From contig DATKCJ010000420.1 in assembly GCA_035513275.1 (NCBI GenBank), forward strand, positions 1 through 21,857: a stretch of DNA of 21,857 nt, written 5' to 3'. The notes beneath the pieces are model-generated. The model had not been told where the DNA came from, ran no database searches, and saw nothing but the letters and a program-made list of their open reading frames with translations. Below, in pieces: positions 7,395 through 14,763 of the stretch. The position numbers were made by a program, and so were the translations under genes. The number at the start of each line of letters is the position of its first letter. The first letter of the stretch is position 1. This DNA is from DATKCJ01 sp035513275 (GTDB lineage: Bacteria > Verrucomicrobiota > Verrucomicrobiia > Opitutales > Opitutaceae).

Positions 7395-7523
7395 GGGATT
7401 TTCGATTTTGGGTTTTGAATCTCTTAAGCTGACGGAGAGACACGAATTGCGCGAATGAACACAAAGAAGACTCATGGTCTGTAGTTCTTGGTCCCTTGGT
7501 CAGTGGTCCGTAGTCTAGTGGTC
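7395..7523. repeat. dispersed low-complexity repeats between PTPS and folE2 genes
   Basis: Three word types follow each other. An AT-rich GGGATTTTCGATTTTGGG run lies at 7395-7420. A CACGAATTGCGCGAATGAAC-type run lies near 7441. A run of GGTC/GTAGT words (TGGTCCCTTGGTCAGTGGTC and neighbours) lies at 7474-7523. The last covers the stop codon of the PTPS gene (complement of 7515-7517). No promoter or RNA gene is visible here. Confidence 0.65.
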
Positions 7524-7973
7524 TCCTGCTATAGGTCCGTGATAGTCCGCGAAGTTTCTCTCCGTCTCGTAGAGTCGGACTCGGTGGAGCTTTCCTGACG
7601 GTAGGTGGGGCTCGATTTCGCGCCAGAATGCGATGACGAGGTTTTCGGTCGAAGGGATGATGCCGCGCAGGAAGGGCACCTCCTCGTTTAAGTTTCGGTG
7701 GTCGCACACGTCGGCGATCCGCTCGGTGAGGACGCGCTTAAGCACGGCGAGATCGATGACGAATCCGGTCTCCGCGTCGGGCCGGCCGCGCACACTGACC
7801 TCGAGGATGTAGTTGTGACCATGCCAGCGCGGATTATTGCACGGCCCGAACATCCTGCGGTTCCACGCGTCACCCCGCGCGGGGTTGTGGAGTCGGTGCG
7901 CAGCGTTGAAGTGCACGCGGCGCGTGACGACGACTTCGCCGTCGAGGCTGCGGACCGCACCCTTCCCTGCCAT
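7515..7973 (-). CDS. 6-pyruvoyl-tetrahydropterin synthase (biopterin-type PTPS)
   Basis: The product is 152 residues. Zinc ligands are His26 (HFNAAHRL), His51 and His53 (HGHNY). Catalytic Cys45 lies in MFGPCNNPRWHGHNY, followed by Asp91-His92 (DHRNL) and substrate-anchoring Glu136 (LYETE). The CNNPxxHGHNY spacing, the DAETGFVIDLAVLK stretch and the PSTENL motif match animal-type PTPS closely, rather than the QueD branch. The enzyme should convert dihydroneopterin triphosphate to 6-pyruvoyl-tetrahydropterin. The neighbouring folE2 would supply the substrate and the SDR could reduce the product. The ATG at 7973 is preferred over a TTG at 7994. The last residues (YHGPIAGDH) and the stop run into repeat DNA. 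QueD-like use for queuosine remains possible. Confidence 0.88.
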   Translation of the reverse strand: MAGKGAVRSLDGEVVVTRRVHFNAAHRLHNPARGDAWNRRMFGPCNNPRWHGHNYILEVSVRGRPDAETGFVIDLAVLKRVLTERIADVCDHRNLNEEVPFLRGIIPSTENLVIAFWREIEPHLPSGKLHRVRLYETERNFADYHGPIAGDH

Positions 7974-8056
7974 TGACTGTTTGCGAGGTGCCAAGAGGAA
8001 CGAATGAATAGAAGTCGCGCGGGCCGGTCAACGCCGCGGGCGGGGAGGTTTTGAAA

Positions 8057-8131
8057 GGTAGCCCGGCCTCTCCGAGGACGGGTGAACAACGCCCGAAATT
8101 CAGAACCCGCGCTCGGAGATCGCGGGCTACC
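8057..8131. repeat. imperfect inverted repeat with GGTAGCCCG ends
   Basis: The left arm (8057-8083) and right arm (8105-8131) are each 27 nt and match inverted at 21 of 27 positions. They begin GGTAGCCCG and share a CTCCGAG block. The element lies between the fabF stop and the PTPS start and looks like another short palindromic element family ending in GTAG/CTAC. Confidence 0.75.
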
Positions 8132-8145
8132 CCAGGCAACAATCC

Positions 8146-9465
8146 TCACACCTTTGCAAACACCATCGAGGCGTTCGTCCCGCCGAAGCCAAAGCTGTTG
8201 GTCAGCGCGGCATCAACGCGCTTCTCGACGGCGGTGTTCGCGGTGAAGTCGAGCCCGAGCTCGGCGCACGCCGGGTCGAGGTTCTCAAGGTTGATCGTCG
8301 GCACAATGACCCCGGTGGCGATGGCCTTCACTGCCGCGAACGCGCCCATCGCGCCGGCTGCGCCGAGCAAGTGGCCGGTCATGGATTTCGTCGCGCTGAC
8401 GTGGAGCGATTTGTTGCCGCGGCCGAAGACTGCTGCGATGGCGGCCGCTTCCTCGACGTCGCCCGCGGGAGTTGAGGTCGCATGTGCGCTCACATAGCCA
8501 ACGCGCTCCGGTGCAATCCCCGCTGTATCGAGTGCCCACTGCATCGCGCGTTGCGAACCCTCGCCGCCGGGCGACAACGAGGAAAGGTGGTAGGCATCGC
8601 CCGACGCGCCGAAGCCGAGCATCTCGGCGTAGATGCGGGCACCGCGCCGCTTCGCGTGTTCCATTTCCTCAAGCACGAAAACGACCGAACCCTCGGACAT
8701 CACAAAGCCGTCGCGGTCGCGATCGAACGGGCGCGAGGCCGATGTTGGCGCATCGTTGCGCGAGGAGGTGGCGCGCATCTGGGCGAATGCACCGATGGCA
8801 AGCTGCGTGATCACCGACTCGGATCCGCCGGCGAAGAACACGTCGGAGTCGCCGCGGCGGATCGCGTTGAACGCCTCGCCGATGCTGTGGCCGCTCGTGG
8901 CGCACGCGGCGGTGTTGCACATGTTCGGCCCACGGAAATCAAGCAGGATGCCGAGCTGTCCGGAGAGGATGTTCGGCGCGATCTGCAGGACGAGAAATGG
9001 CGAGATGCGCCGGAAACCGCGCGCTTTGAACTCGTCGCGTGCGGCCTCGATCTCGGCCATGCCGCCGAGGCCGACACCGAGGTTGATGCCCACGCGGTTC
9101 GGATCGAGCGTGCCGCGCACGCCGTCGAGTCCGCTGTCGGCGTAGGCATCGAGCCCGGCGCCGAGGCCGAGATGCGTGAAGCGGCCCAGCTTGCGAACTT
9201 CCTTAGGATTGAGCGGAGCGACCACTTCGCCGCCGGTAGCGCCACGTGGTCGGAACGAGCCCACGGGTGCAGTCGGGTTGTAGTCGCGCACCTCGCCGGC
9301 GATCTGGTTTGTGCAACCCTTGGCGTCGAAGTGCGTGATCGGCCCGATGCCGGATCGGCCCGCGACGAGCGCGTCCCAAGTCGCCGCGGCGGAGTTGCCC
9401 AGCGGCGTCACGGCGCCGATGCCTGTCACCACGACGCGTCTTGGAGGTCTGTTTTCGGGATGCAT
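8146..9465 (-). CDS. fabF: beta-ketoacyl-ACP synthase II (FabF type)
   Basis: The product is 439 residues, somewhat longer than the usual 410-420. The thiolase-fold condensing enzyme triad is intact: Cys188 in NTAACATSGHSIGEA, His328 in SAHATSTPAGD and His365 in ATKSMTGHLLGAAGA; the C-terminal NSFGFGGTNAS is also present. It should elongate acyl-ACP with malonyl-ACP in fatty acid synthesis. HATSTP replaces the commoner HGTSTP. Residues about 66-83, rich in Gly, Arg and Pro, appear to be an insertion before the PLNPKEVRKLGRF stretch. The ATG at 9465 gives the typical MHPENRPPRRVVVTGIG start. No acyl carrier protein gene is adjacent; the hydrolase gene diverges 100 bp away, so 9466-9565 must hold both promoters. 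Confidence 0.92.
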   Translation of the reverse strand: MHPENRPPRRVVVTGIGAVTPLGNSAAATWDALVAGRSGIGPITHFDAKGCTNQIAGEVRDYNPTAPVGSFRPRGATGGEVVAPLNPKEVRKLGRFTHLGLGAGLDAYADSGLDGVRGTLDPNRVGINLGVGLGGMAEIEAARDEFKARGFRRISPFLVLQIAPNILSGQLGILLDFRGPNMCNTAACATSGHSIGEAFNAIRRGDSDVFFAGGSESVITQLAIGAFAQMRATSSRNDAPTSASRPFDRDRDGFVMSEGSVVFVLEEMEHAKRRGARIYAEMLGFGASGDAYHLSSLSPGGEGSQRAMQWALDTAGIAPERVGYVSAHATSTPAGDVEEAAAIAAVFGRGNKSLHVSATKSMTGHLLGAAGAMGAFAAVKAIATGVIVPTINLENLDPACAELGLDFTANTAVEKRVDAALTNSFGFGGTNASMVFAKV

Positions 9466-9565
9466 CAAGCAAGCATGCCAGTCCCCAACGGGGGGCGGGC
9501 GAGAGGAAAATGGCAACAGGGATTATTCCGTTGCGCGAGCGGCCACGCGGTCTTTGCTCCGGACG

Positions 9566-10363
9566 ATGGCCATGCGCTTCGCAATCCTCGGCAGCGGAAG
9601 TTCGGGAAACGCCGCCTTTCTGCAGACCGAAGGATGCAAGATCTTGATCGACGCCGGCTTCTCGGCGCGTCGGCTCGCGGGCATGCTCGAGGCCATTGGC
9701 GAATCGCTCGAGTCGATAGACGCGGTCTTCATCACGCACGAGCACGGCGATCACGCGGCGGGGCTCACCGGCATGAAGCGCCACCCGCGGATGAAACTGT
9801 TTGCGAACCGCGACACGGCCGAGTCGATCCAGCGCGGACTCGGCCACAAGCCCGACTGGCAGATCTTCGAGACGGGTTCGCGCTTCCGATTCTGCGACCT
9901 CGAGGTCGAAGCGTTCTCCGTGCCGCACGACGCGTGCGACCCGGTGGGCTTCGTCTTCTCGAATGGCGCGGACGATCTTTTCTCGCCGCGCCGGAGGCTC
10001 GGCTGGCTTACCGATCTCGGCCACGTGCCGCCGCACGTGCGTGAGCGTGTGCGCGAGGTCGACTACCTCGTGATCGAGGCGAACCACGACATCGCGCTGC
10101 TCGAGGCCGATCGCAAGCGCCCCTGGCCCGTGAAGCAGCGCATCTCCGGCCGCCACGGTCATCTATCCAACCAGGCGACGTGCGAGTATCTCGCATCCGA
10201 GGCGAGCCCTGGCTGGCGTGAAGTCTACCTCGCGCACATGAGCCGCGACTGCAACAGCCTCGACGCGGTCGGCCACACGTTTGGGGCGTTCGTCGCAGGT
10301 GGGCGGTTCGCATTGTCGCCCGTGCCCGCCGGCACAGGCACCGTTCTGCGCAACTTGGCTTGA
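9566..10363 (+). CDS. metallo-beta-lactamase-fold hydrolase, YycJ/WalJ-like
   Basis: The product is 265 residues beginning MAMRFAILGSGSSGNAAFLQ, the typical N-terminus of the YycJ/WalJ group. The dinuclear metal motif HEHGDH is at 58-63, with further conserved segments SVPHDACDPVGF and LGWLTDLGHVP. Near the C-terminus RHGHLSNQ and VYLAHMSRDCN complete the family pattern. Members are cytoplasmic and are thought to act as nucleases or phosphodiesterases; WalJ links to cell-wall and DNA maintenance in Firmicutes, but the role here is not known. The start could also be the ATG at 9572. The pyruvate kinase gene starts 8 bp after the stop, so the two are probably co-transcribed. Confidence 0.88.
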   Translation: MAMRFAILGSGSSGNAAFLQTEGCKILIDAGFSARRLAGMLEAIGESLESIDAVFITHEHGDHAAGLTGMKRHPRMKLFANRDTAESIQRGLGHKPDWQIFETGSRFRFCDLEVEAFSVPHDACDPVGFVFSNGADDLFSPRRRLGWLTDLGHVPPHVRERVREVDYLVIEANHDIALLEADRKRPWPVKQRISGRHGHLSNQATCEYLASEASPGWREVYLAHMSRDCNSLDAVGHTFGAFVAGGRFALSPVPAGTGTVLRNLA

Positions 10364-10371
10364 TACCCGAC

Positions 10372-11799
10372 ATGGCGGCCCGACCCTTTCGCAGAACGAA
10401 GATCATCGCGACCATAGGCCCCGCGACCGAGAGCGAGGCTATGCTGACGAAAGTGATCGCGGCCGGCGCGGACATCCTGCGGATCAACATGGCCCACGCC
10501 AGCCACGAGTGGGTGCGCACCGTGGTAAACCGCATCCGGACTGTCACCAGCGATCTCGGGCGCGAAGTCGGCGTGATGATGGACATCAAGGGCCCCGAGA
10601 TCCGAACGGGCGCGCTGCCGAAGTCCGTCGTGCTGAAGAAGGGCGACCGCGTGGACTTTGTGGCGATCGCGGATGACACGCCCCCGACTCCGGGCGTGCT
10701 CGCCGTGGATGTGAACTACCCGGGCATCGTGCAAAACGTGGACAAGGGCGGCACGATCCTCGTCGACAACGGCCTCCTCCGGCTGACGGTGATCGAGAAT
10801 ACCGGCACGCGACTGCGCTGCACAGTCGAGATTGGCGGTCCGCTCGGTAGCCGGCGTCACATCAATCTCCCAGGCGTGCGCGTCGATCTTCCTTCGCTCA
10901 CGGAAAAGGACTACGCCGACACGATACTGGGTATCGAGGTGGGCATCGACTTCTTCGCACAGTCGTTTGTTCGCCGCCGCGAGGACATCCAATTGCTGCG
11001 TGAATTCCTTTGCCAACACGGCTCGCGCGCGACCATCACGGCGAAGATTGAGGATCAAGAGGCGATCACCAACCTCGATGAAATCGTTGGCGAGTGCGAC
11101 TCGCTCATGGTGGCCCGCGGCGACCTCGGCATTGAGAACCCCGCCGAGGAGTTGCCCATCCTCCAGCGCCGCGCGGTGACGCTCTGCATCGAGCTCGGCA
11201 AACCGGTGATCATCGCGACGCACCTGCTTGAGACGATGATTGAGAACCCGGTTCCTACGCGCGCCGAGGTGTCCGACATCGCCAACGCCGTGTTCGAAGA
11301 GGCCGACTGCATAATGCTCTCGGGCGAGACGACGACCGGGAAATACCCGGTGCAGTGCGTCGAGATGTTTGATCGCATCGCGCGACGGATGGAGACGATT
11401 CCAACTGCGGGTTTCTCCCTCGGCTCGAAGCGTGCCTCCGACAAGCTCAAGCTCACCCGCTCGGCGATCCTCGTGGCAGAGGAGCTGCCCGCAGCGGGAA
11501 TCGTGGCGTTCACACGTCAAGGATCCACGGCGCGAAACGCCGCGGCACTGCGTCCGCGCAAGGTGCCCGTGTTCGCGATCACCGACACCGTTTACATGCA
11601 GCGGCAGATGAAAATCCTGCGCGCCATTGAGCCGTTCTGCATGGCGATGGATCGCAACCCAATCGACACGGTCCCGCAAGCGATCGCGATGCTGCGCGGC
11701 GCGGGCCGCATCACGCGCGGCGACAAGCTTGTGATCCTCGGCGACCACATCGTTCACGGCCAGCGGATCGACAGCGTCGAGGTGCGGGCGGTGGATTGA
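10372..11799 (+). CDS. pyk: pyruvate kinase
   Basis: The product is 475 residues, normal for bacterial pyruvate kinase. It opens RRTKIIATIGPATES. The substrate and metal site includes MDIKGPEIRTG (71-80), the catalytic lysine Lys225 with Glu227 in ITAKIEDQEAI, and Asp251 in MVARGDLGIENP. KPVIIATHLLETMI and PTRAEVSDIANAVFEEAD follow, then LSGETTTGKYP. The regulatory C-terminal domain (about 350-475) is present. It transfers phosphate from phosphoenolpyruvate to ADP in glycolysis. The usual NFSHG stretch reads NMAHASHEW (39-47), a variant near the PEP site. The ATG at 10372 is chosen over an in-frame TTG at 10360 that overlaps the upstream stop. Confidence 0.94.
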   Translation: MAARPFRRTKIIATIGPATESEAMLTKVIAAGADILRINMAHASHEWVRTVVNRIRTVTSDLGREVGVMMDIKGPEIRTGALPKSVVLKKGDRVDFVAIADDTPPTPGVLAVDVNYPGIVQNVDKGGTILVDNGLLRLTVIENTGTRLRCTVEIGGPLGSRRHINLPGVRVDLPSLTEKDYADTILGIEVGIDFFAQSFVRRREDIQLLREFLCQHGSRATITAKIEDQEAITNLDEIVGECDSLMVARGDLGIENPAEELPILQRRAVTLCIELGKPVIIATHLLETMIENPVPTRAEVSDIANAVFEEADCIMLSGETTTGKYPVQCVEMFDRIARRMETIPTAGFSLGSKRASDKLKLTRSAILVAEELPAAGIVAFTRQGSTARNAAALRPRKVPVFAITDTVYMQRQMKILRAIEPFCMAMDRNPIDTVPQAIAMLRGAGRITRGDKLVILGDHIVHGQRIDSVEVRAVD

Positions 11800-11811
11800 G
11801 CGGGAGGGCGG

Positions 11812-11941
11812 GTAGGAACCCGCTCGCGGGCGATGGTCGGTTTGGCAGCTTGTAGCGGCCGAGGTAACGAGGCCGACAGACCGCCTCCTTACGTCGTCGG
11901 CTACGAATCGCGCGTTCTGCTAGCCAGCAGAACGCTCCTAC
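11812..11941. repeat. nested GTAGGA...TCCTAC palindromic element
   Basis: The 130-bp element begins GTAGGA (11812) and ends TCCTAC (11936-11941). Its right end contains a perfect hairpin, GCGTTCTGCT-AGCC-AGCAGAACGC (11911-11934). Inside lies a second GTAGC...GCTAC unit (11852-11904). The layout suggests one element inserted into another. The ends match those of the element at 14595-14680. Confidence 0.7.
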
Positions 11942-12005
11942 CTCCAGACAAACGCTGCCGCACGGCTTGACTCGCGGCTGCATGCCTGTTCGTTCCATCC
12001 CCGGC

Positions 12006-12329
12006 ATGTGGAAACTCGCGCACGCGAATCGGGGACCGGCTTGGGGCACACGATGCCTCGGCGGCTTCCTTGCGGCGATCGTGTTGTTCCTAGGAGCGAT
12101 GACGGCCTCGCCCGTCGCGCACGGAGATCTCCACCACGACTCCGACCATCCCGAGCACCAGTGCGCTGTCACGATGTTCGCGCAGGCCGTCGAGCCCGTG
12201 CAATGCGCGGTCGAGGTCTCGTCGATTCCCACATCGGTGGACACCGGGGCGCTTGTCGCGCCCGAGGTCTTGGCGATTTCCGAGCCGGCGCACTTGAGGC
12301 CGCCGGCATCGGGTCCGCCCGTGGTGTGA
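12006..12329 (+). CDS. small secreted His/Asp-rich protein, putative metal binder
   Basis: The product is 107 residues. The N-terminus (MWKLAHANRGPAWG) and hydrophobic stretch CLGGFLAAIVLFLGAMT, followed by ASPVAHG, look like a signal peptide or N-terminal anchor. Just after it is a metal-ligand cluster, HGDLHHDSDHPEHQC, with a second Cys about 25 residues on. The rest is Val/Pro/Ala-rich and low in recognisable motifs. No named family was recognised with confidence. It precedes a ZnuD-like receptor on the same strand by 119 bp, so a role in binding or sensing zinc (or copper) at the envelope is inferred. The start is uncertain; ATG at 11982 is an alternative. No Shine-Dalgarno is visible. 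Confidence 0.6.
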   Translation: MWKLAHANRGPAWGTRCLGGFLAAIVLFLGAMTASPVAHGDLHHDSDHPEHQCAVTMFAQAVEPVQCAVEVSSIPTSVDTGALVAPEVLAISEPAHLRPPASGPPVV

Positions 12330-12448
12330 TCATAAACTGATCCGGGCCGCGCAATCCGCCGACGTGCGGAGTGCGCGCAGCCTGTTGCCACGTTCCCGCC
12401 GGCCGCGCGCCGGTGATCGATCCATGTCCGAACCAGCAAGATTATCCG

Positions 12449-14584
12449 ATGAAACGCCTCCTTTCCGCGCTGGCGCTGCTCGCGTCCGCACTCCATTCAC
12501 AAACGATTCCGACTCCCGCGCTTCACGTCGAAGGCGATGTCGTCCACCTCGAAAACTTTGTCGTCACCGCCTCGCCCTCGGGCGGATTGCAGGACGAGCT
12601 TCCACAGCCGACCAGCGTCCTCGCTGATCGGGAGGTCGGCCTGCGCATGACAAGAACACTCGGCGAGCTGCTCGCCGGCCAGCCCGGCGTTTCCTCGACC
12701 TACTTCGGCCCGAACGCCAGCCGCCCTGTCATTCGCGGTCTCGGGAATGATCGCATCCGGGTGTTGGAAAACAGCCTCGGCAGCATCGACGCATCGGTCA
12801 TCAGCCCTGATCACGCGGTGTCGCTGGATCCGCTGTTGATCGAGCGCATCGAGGTAGTGCGCGGCCCAGCCGCGCTGCTCTACGGCGGCAACGCCGTCGG
12901 CGGCGTGGTCAACGTGATCACGCACCGCATACACACCTCGCTACCCGACGCGCCCTTGCTCGGCCGGATCGAGGCGCGCGGCGGCACAGCCGACGATGAA
13001 CAATCCGCGGGCCTCGTGCTTGAGGGCGCCGCCGGGCAACTGGCGTGGCACGCCGACTACTATCGGCGCGACACCGAGGACGTGGAGATCCCCGGCTTCG
13101 CGGAGAGCGCGCGACTTCGCGCAATGGATGAGGACCACGACGACGAGCGCGACGAGGAGCCGGCGTTCGGCACAATCCCCAACACGGCGCTCAACAACGA
13201 GGGCGGTGCATTTGGGCTCACTGTTGTCGGCGACCGCGGATTTGTCGGGCTCGCGTTCAGTGCGCACGACTCGGTTTATGGCGTGCCTGCCGGCGCCCAC
13301 GCGCACCATCCCGATGAGGAGGATGAAGATGAGGAGGAGCACATCGAGGATGAGGAGGCCGTGCGCATCGACCTGCGCCAGCGCCGCTGGGAATTTCAGG
13401 CGGAGATCACCGAGCCGTTCGGCCCGTTCCGCGGCGCGCGCTTGAAGTTCGGCACCTCCGACTACCGGCACGCGGAGCTTGAGGGCGACGAAATCGGCAC
13501 GGTGTTTCGCAACGAGGGATACGATGGCCGACTCGAACTCCTGCACCAACCGCTGGGCGTGCTCACCGGCGCGATAGGCTTGCAGGGCGGCCGGAGTCTT
13601 TTCGAAGCCGTGGGCGAGGAGGCGTTCCTGCCGCCTTCGCGCACACTCAATCGAGCCGCATTTCTCTTCGAGGAGATGGAGCTCGGCGACTTGACCTTGC
13701 AGTTCGGCGCACGCGTCGAAAATCAGGACATCGAGTTGCGCGACGGCTCCGGCATCTCGCGCGACGACAGCCTTGCGAGTGCCTCGACAGGCCTCGTCTG
13801 GAAAATCAGCGACACCTGGACGCTCGGCGCGTCCCTCGCGCGCACGCAGCGTGCGCCGAACGTGCAGGAACTCTTCGCCGATGGCCCGCACATCGGCACA
13901 AACAACTACGAGGTCGGCGATCCTGCGCTTTCTCGCGAACGCTCACTCGCGCTCGATGTCACGCTGCGCAAGCGCGTCGGCATGGTGACGGGGGCGCTGA
14001 CGGTTTTTGCAAACGACTTCGACAGATTCGTTTTCGATCAGCCGACGGGACTCGTTGCGGTCGAGCACGACGGTGAGTGGGAGTTTCGCAATCCGGACGA
14101 CGAAGAGGCCGAGGGCGGGCTCGAGGTGTTCCAGTTCGTCCAGCGCGACGCGCGATTCCAGGGCGCGGAACTGGAGGCGGTCGTGCATTTGCATGAGAGC
14201 GGTGAGGGCGCGTTCGATCTCATTCTCGGCGCCGACATCGTGCGGGCGCGCAACCGCAGCGACGGCGGCCATCTGCCGCGGATCACTCCGGCACGTGCGA
14301 AGGTCGGCTTTGAGTGGACCCGCGGTCCGCTCTCGCTCGGAGGCGAGGTGCAGTTTGTCGCGCGCCAGAACCGCGTGTCAGAAAACGAGACGCCGACATC
14401 GGGATACGAACTCGCCAGCGCCTACGCGAACTATCGATTCGGGTCGGGACGCGTGCTGTGGGATCTATTCGTCCGCGGGACAAACCTAGGCGACCGCGAG
14501 GCGCGGCTCCACAACTCGGTCCTCAAGGAGGTGGCGCCATTGCCCGGGAGGAACTTCGTGGCGGGGGTGCGGGCGGCATTCTGA
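12449..14584 (+). CDS. znuD: TonB-dependent outer-membrane receptor, ZnuD-like (zinc)
   Basis: The product is 711 residues with a signal peptide (MKRLLSALALLASALHSQ), a TonB-box-like ENFVVTAS (35-42), a plug domain (about 48-160: RPVIRGLGNDRIRVLENS, then IERIEVVRGPAALLYGGNAVGG) and a 22-strand-type barrel ending in Phe. ZnuD hallmarks are the SVYGVPAGAHAHH loop, RIDLRQRRWEFQAE, SDYRHAELEG and LELLHQPLG. Two extracellular-type segments are loaded with metal ligands: 226-238 (MDEDHDDERDEEP) and 284-303 (His, Asp and Glu only, apart from a few residues). ZnuD imports zinc across the outer membrane using TonB energy. A small His-rich secreted protein gene precedes it. The ATG at 12449 gives the signal peptide. 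Control by a Zur-type repressor is expected from the family, but no operator is recognised. Confidence 0.88.
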   Translation: MKRLLSALALLASALHSQTIPTPALHVEGDVVHLENFVVTASPSGGLQDELPQPTSVLADREVGLRMTRTLGELLAGQPGVSSTYFGPNASRPVIRGLGNDRIRVLENSLGSIDASVISPDHAVSLDPLLIERIEVVRGPAALLYGGNAVGGVVNVITHRIHTSLPDAPLLGRIEARGGTADDEQSAGLVLEGAAGQLAWHADYYRRDTEDVEIPGFAESARLRAMDEDHDDERDEEPAFGTIPNTALNNEGGAFGLTVVGDRGFVGLAFSAHDSVYGVPAGAHAHHPDEEDEDEEEHIEDEEAVRIDLRQRRWEFQAEITEPFGPFRGARLKFGTSDYRHAELEGDEIGTVFRNEGYDGRLELLHQPLGVLTGAIGLQGGRSLFEAVGEEAFLPPSRTLNRAAFLFEEMELGDLTLQFGARVENQDIELRDGSGISRDDSLASASTGLVWKISDTWTLGASLARTQRAPNVQELFADGPHIGTNNYEVGDPALSRERSLALDVTLRKRVGMVTGALTVFANDFDRFVFDQPTGLVAVEHDGEWEFRNPDDEEAEGGLEVFQFVQRDARFQGAELEAVVHLHESGEGAFDLILGADIVRARNRSDGGHLPRITPARAKVGFEWTRGPLSLGGEVQFVARQNRVSENETPTSGYELASAYANYRFGSGRVLWDLFVRGTNLGDREARLHNSVLKEVAPLPGRNFVAGVRAAF

Positions 14585-14594
14585 GCATTCAGAC

Positions 14595-14680
14595 GTAGGA
14601 GCGTGCTTGCGCGCGATTTCAGAGGACGGAATCGCCCGCCCTTCGGCTCAGCTCAGGGCCTTCGGCAAGCGGGCTCCTAC
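14595..14680. repeat. GTAGGA...TCCTAC palindromic element
   Basis: The 86-bp element has a left end GTAGGAGCGTGCTTGC, and the reverse complement of its right end reads GTAGGAGCCCGCTTGC, so 14 of 16 terminal bases match. It lies just after the znuD-like stop. The ends resemble the widespread GTAGGAGC-type REP sequences and those at 11812-11941. The middle includes a CGATTTC...GGAATCG dyad and a GCCTTCGGC hairpin. The rest of the 14585-14763 gap holds nothing else recognised. Confidence 0.72.
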
Positions 14681-14763
14681 ATGGCGAACCAGACAGCAGG
14701 CGTCGGCCGGCGTCGTGACTCGGCAGGATGCCGCCATCGCTCCGTCCACCTTCACTTTCACTC

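Noticed and set aside
7515..7973. Assignment of the PTPS gene as queD (queuosine pathway)
   Set aside because: The cysteine motif spacing and the DHRNL, PSTENL and YETE segments fit biopterin-type PTPS better, and no other queuosine genes are in the window; left as an alternative in the entry.
8482..10044. A 520-codon plus-strand frame antisense to fabF
   Set aside because: No family motifs, Arg/Ala/His-rich composition, and it covers the intact FabF gene and the start of the hydrolase gene in another frame.
10225..11757. A 510-codon minus-strand frame antisense to pyruvate kinase
   Set aside because: It mirrors the codon pattern of pyk, has no recognisable domain and no independent evidence for expression.
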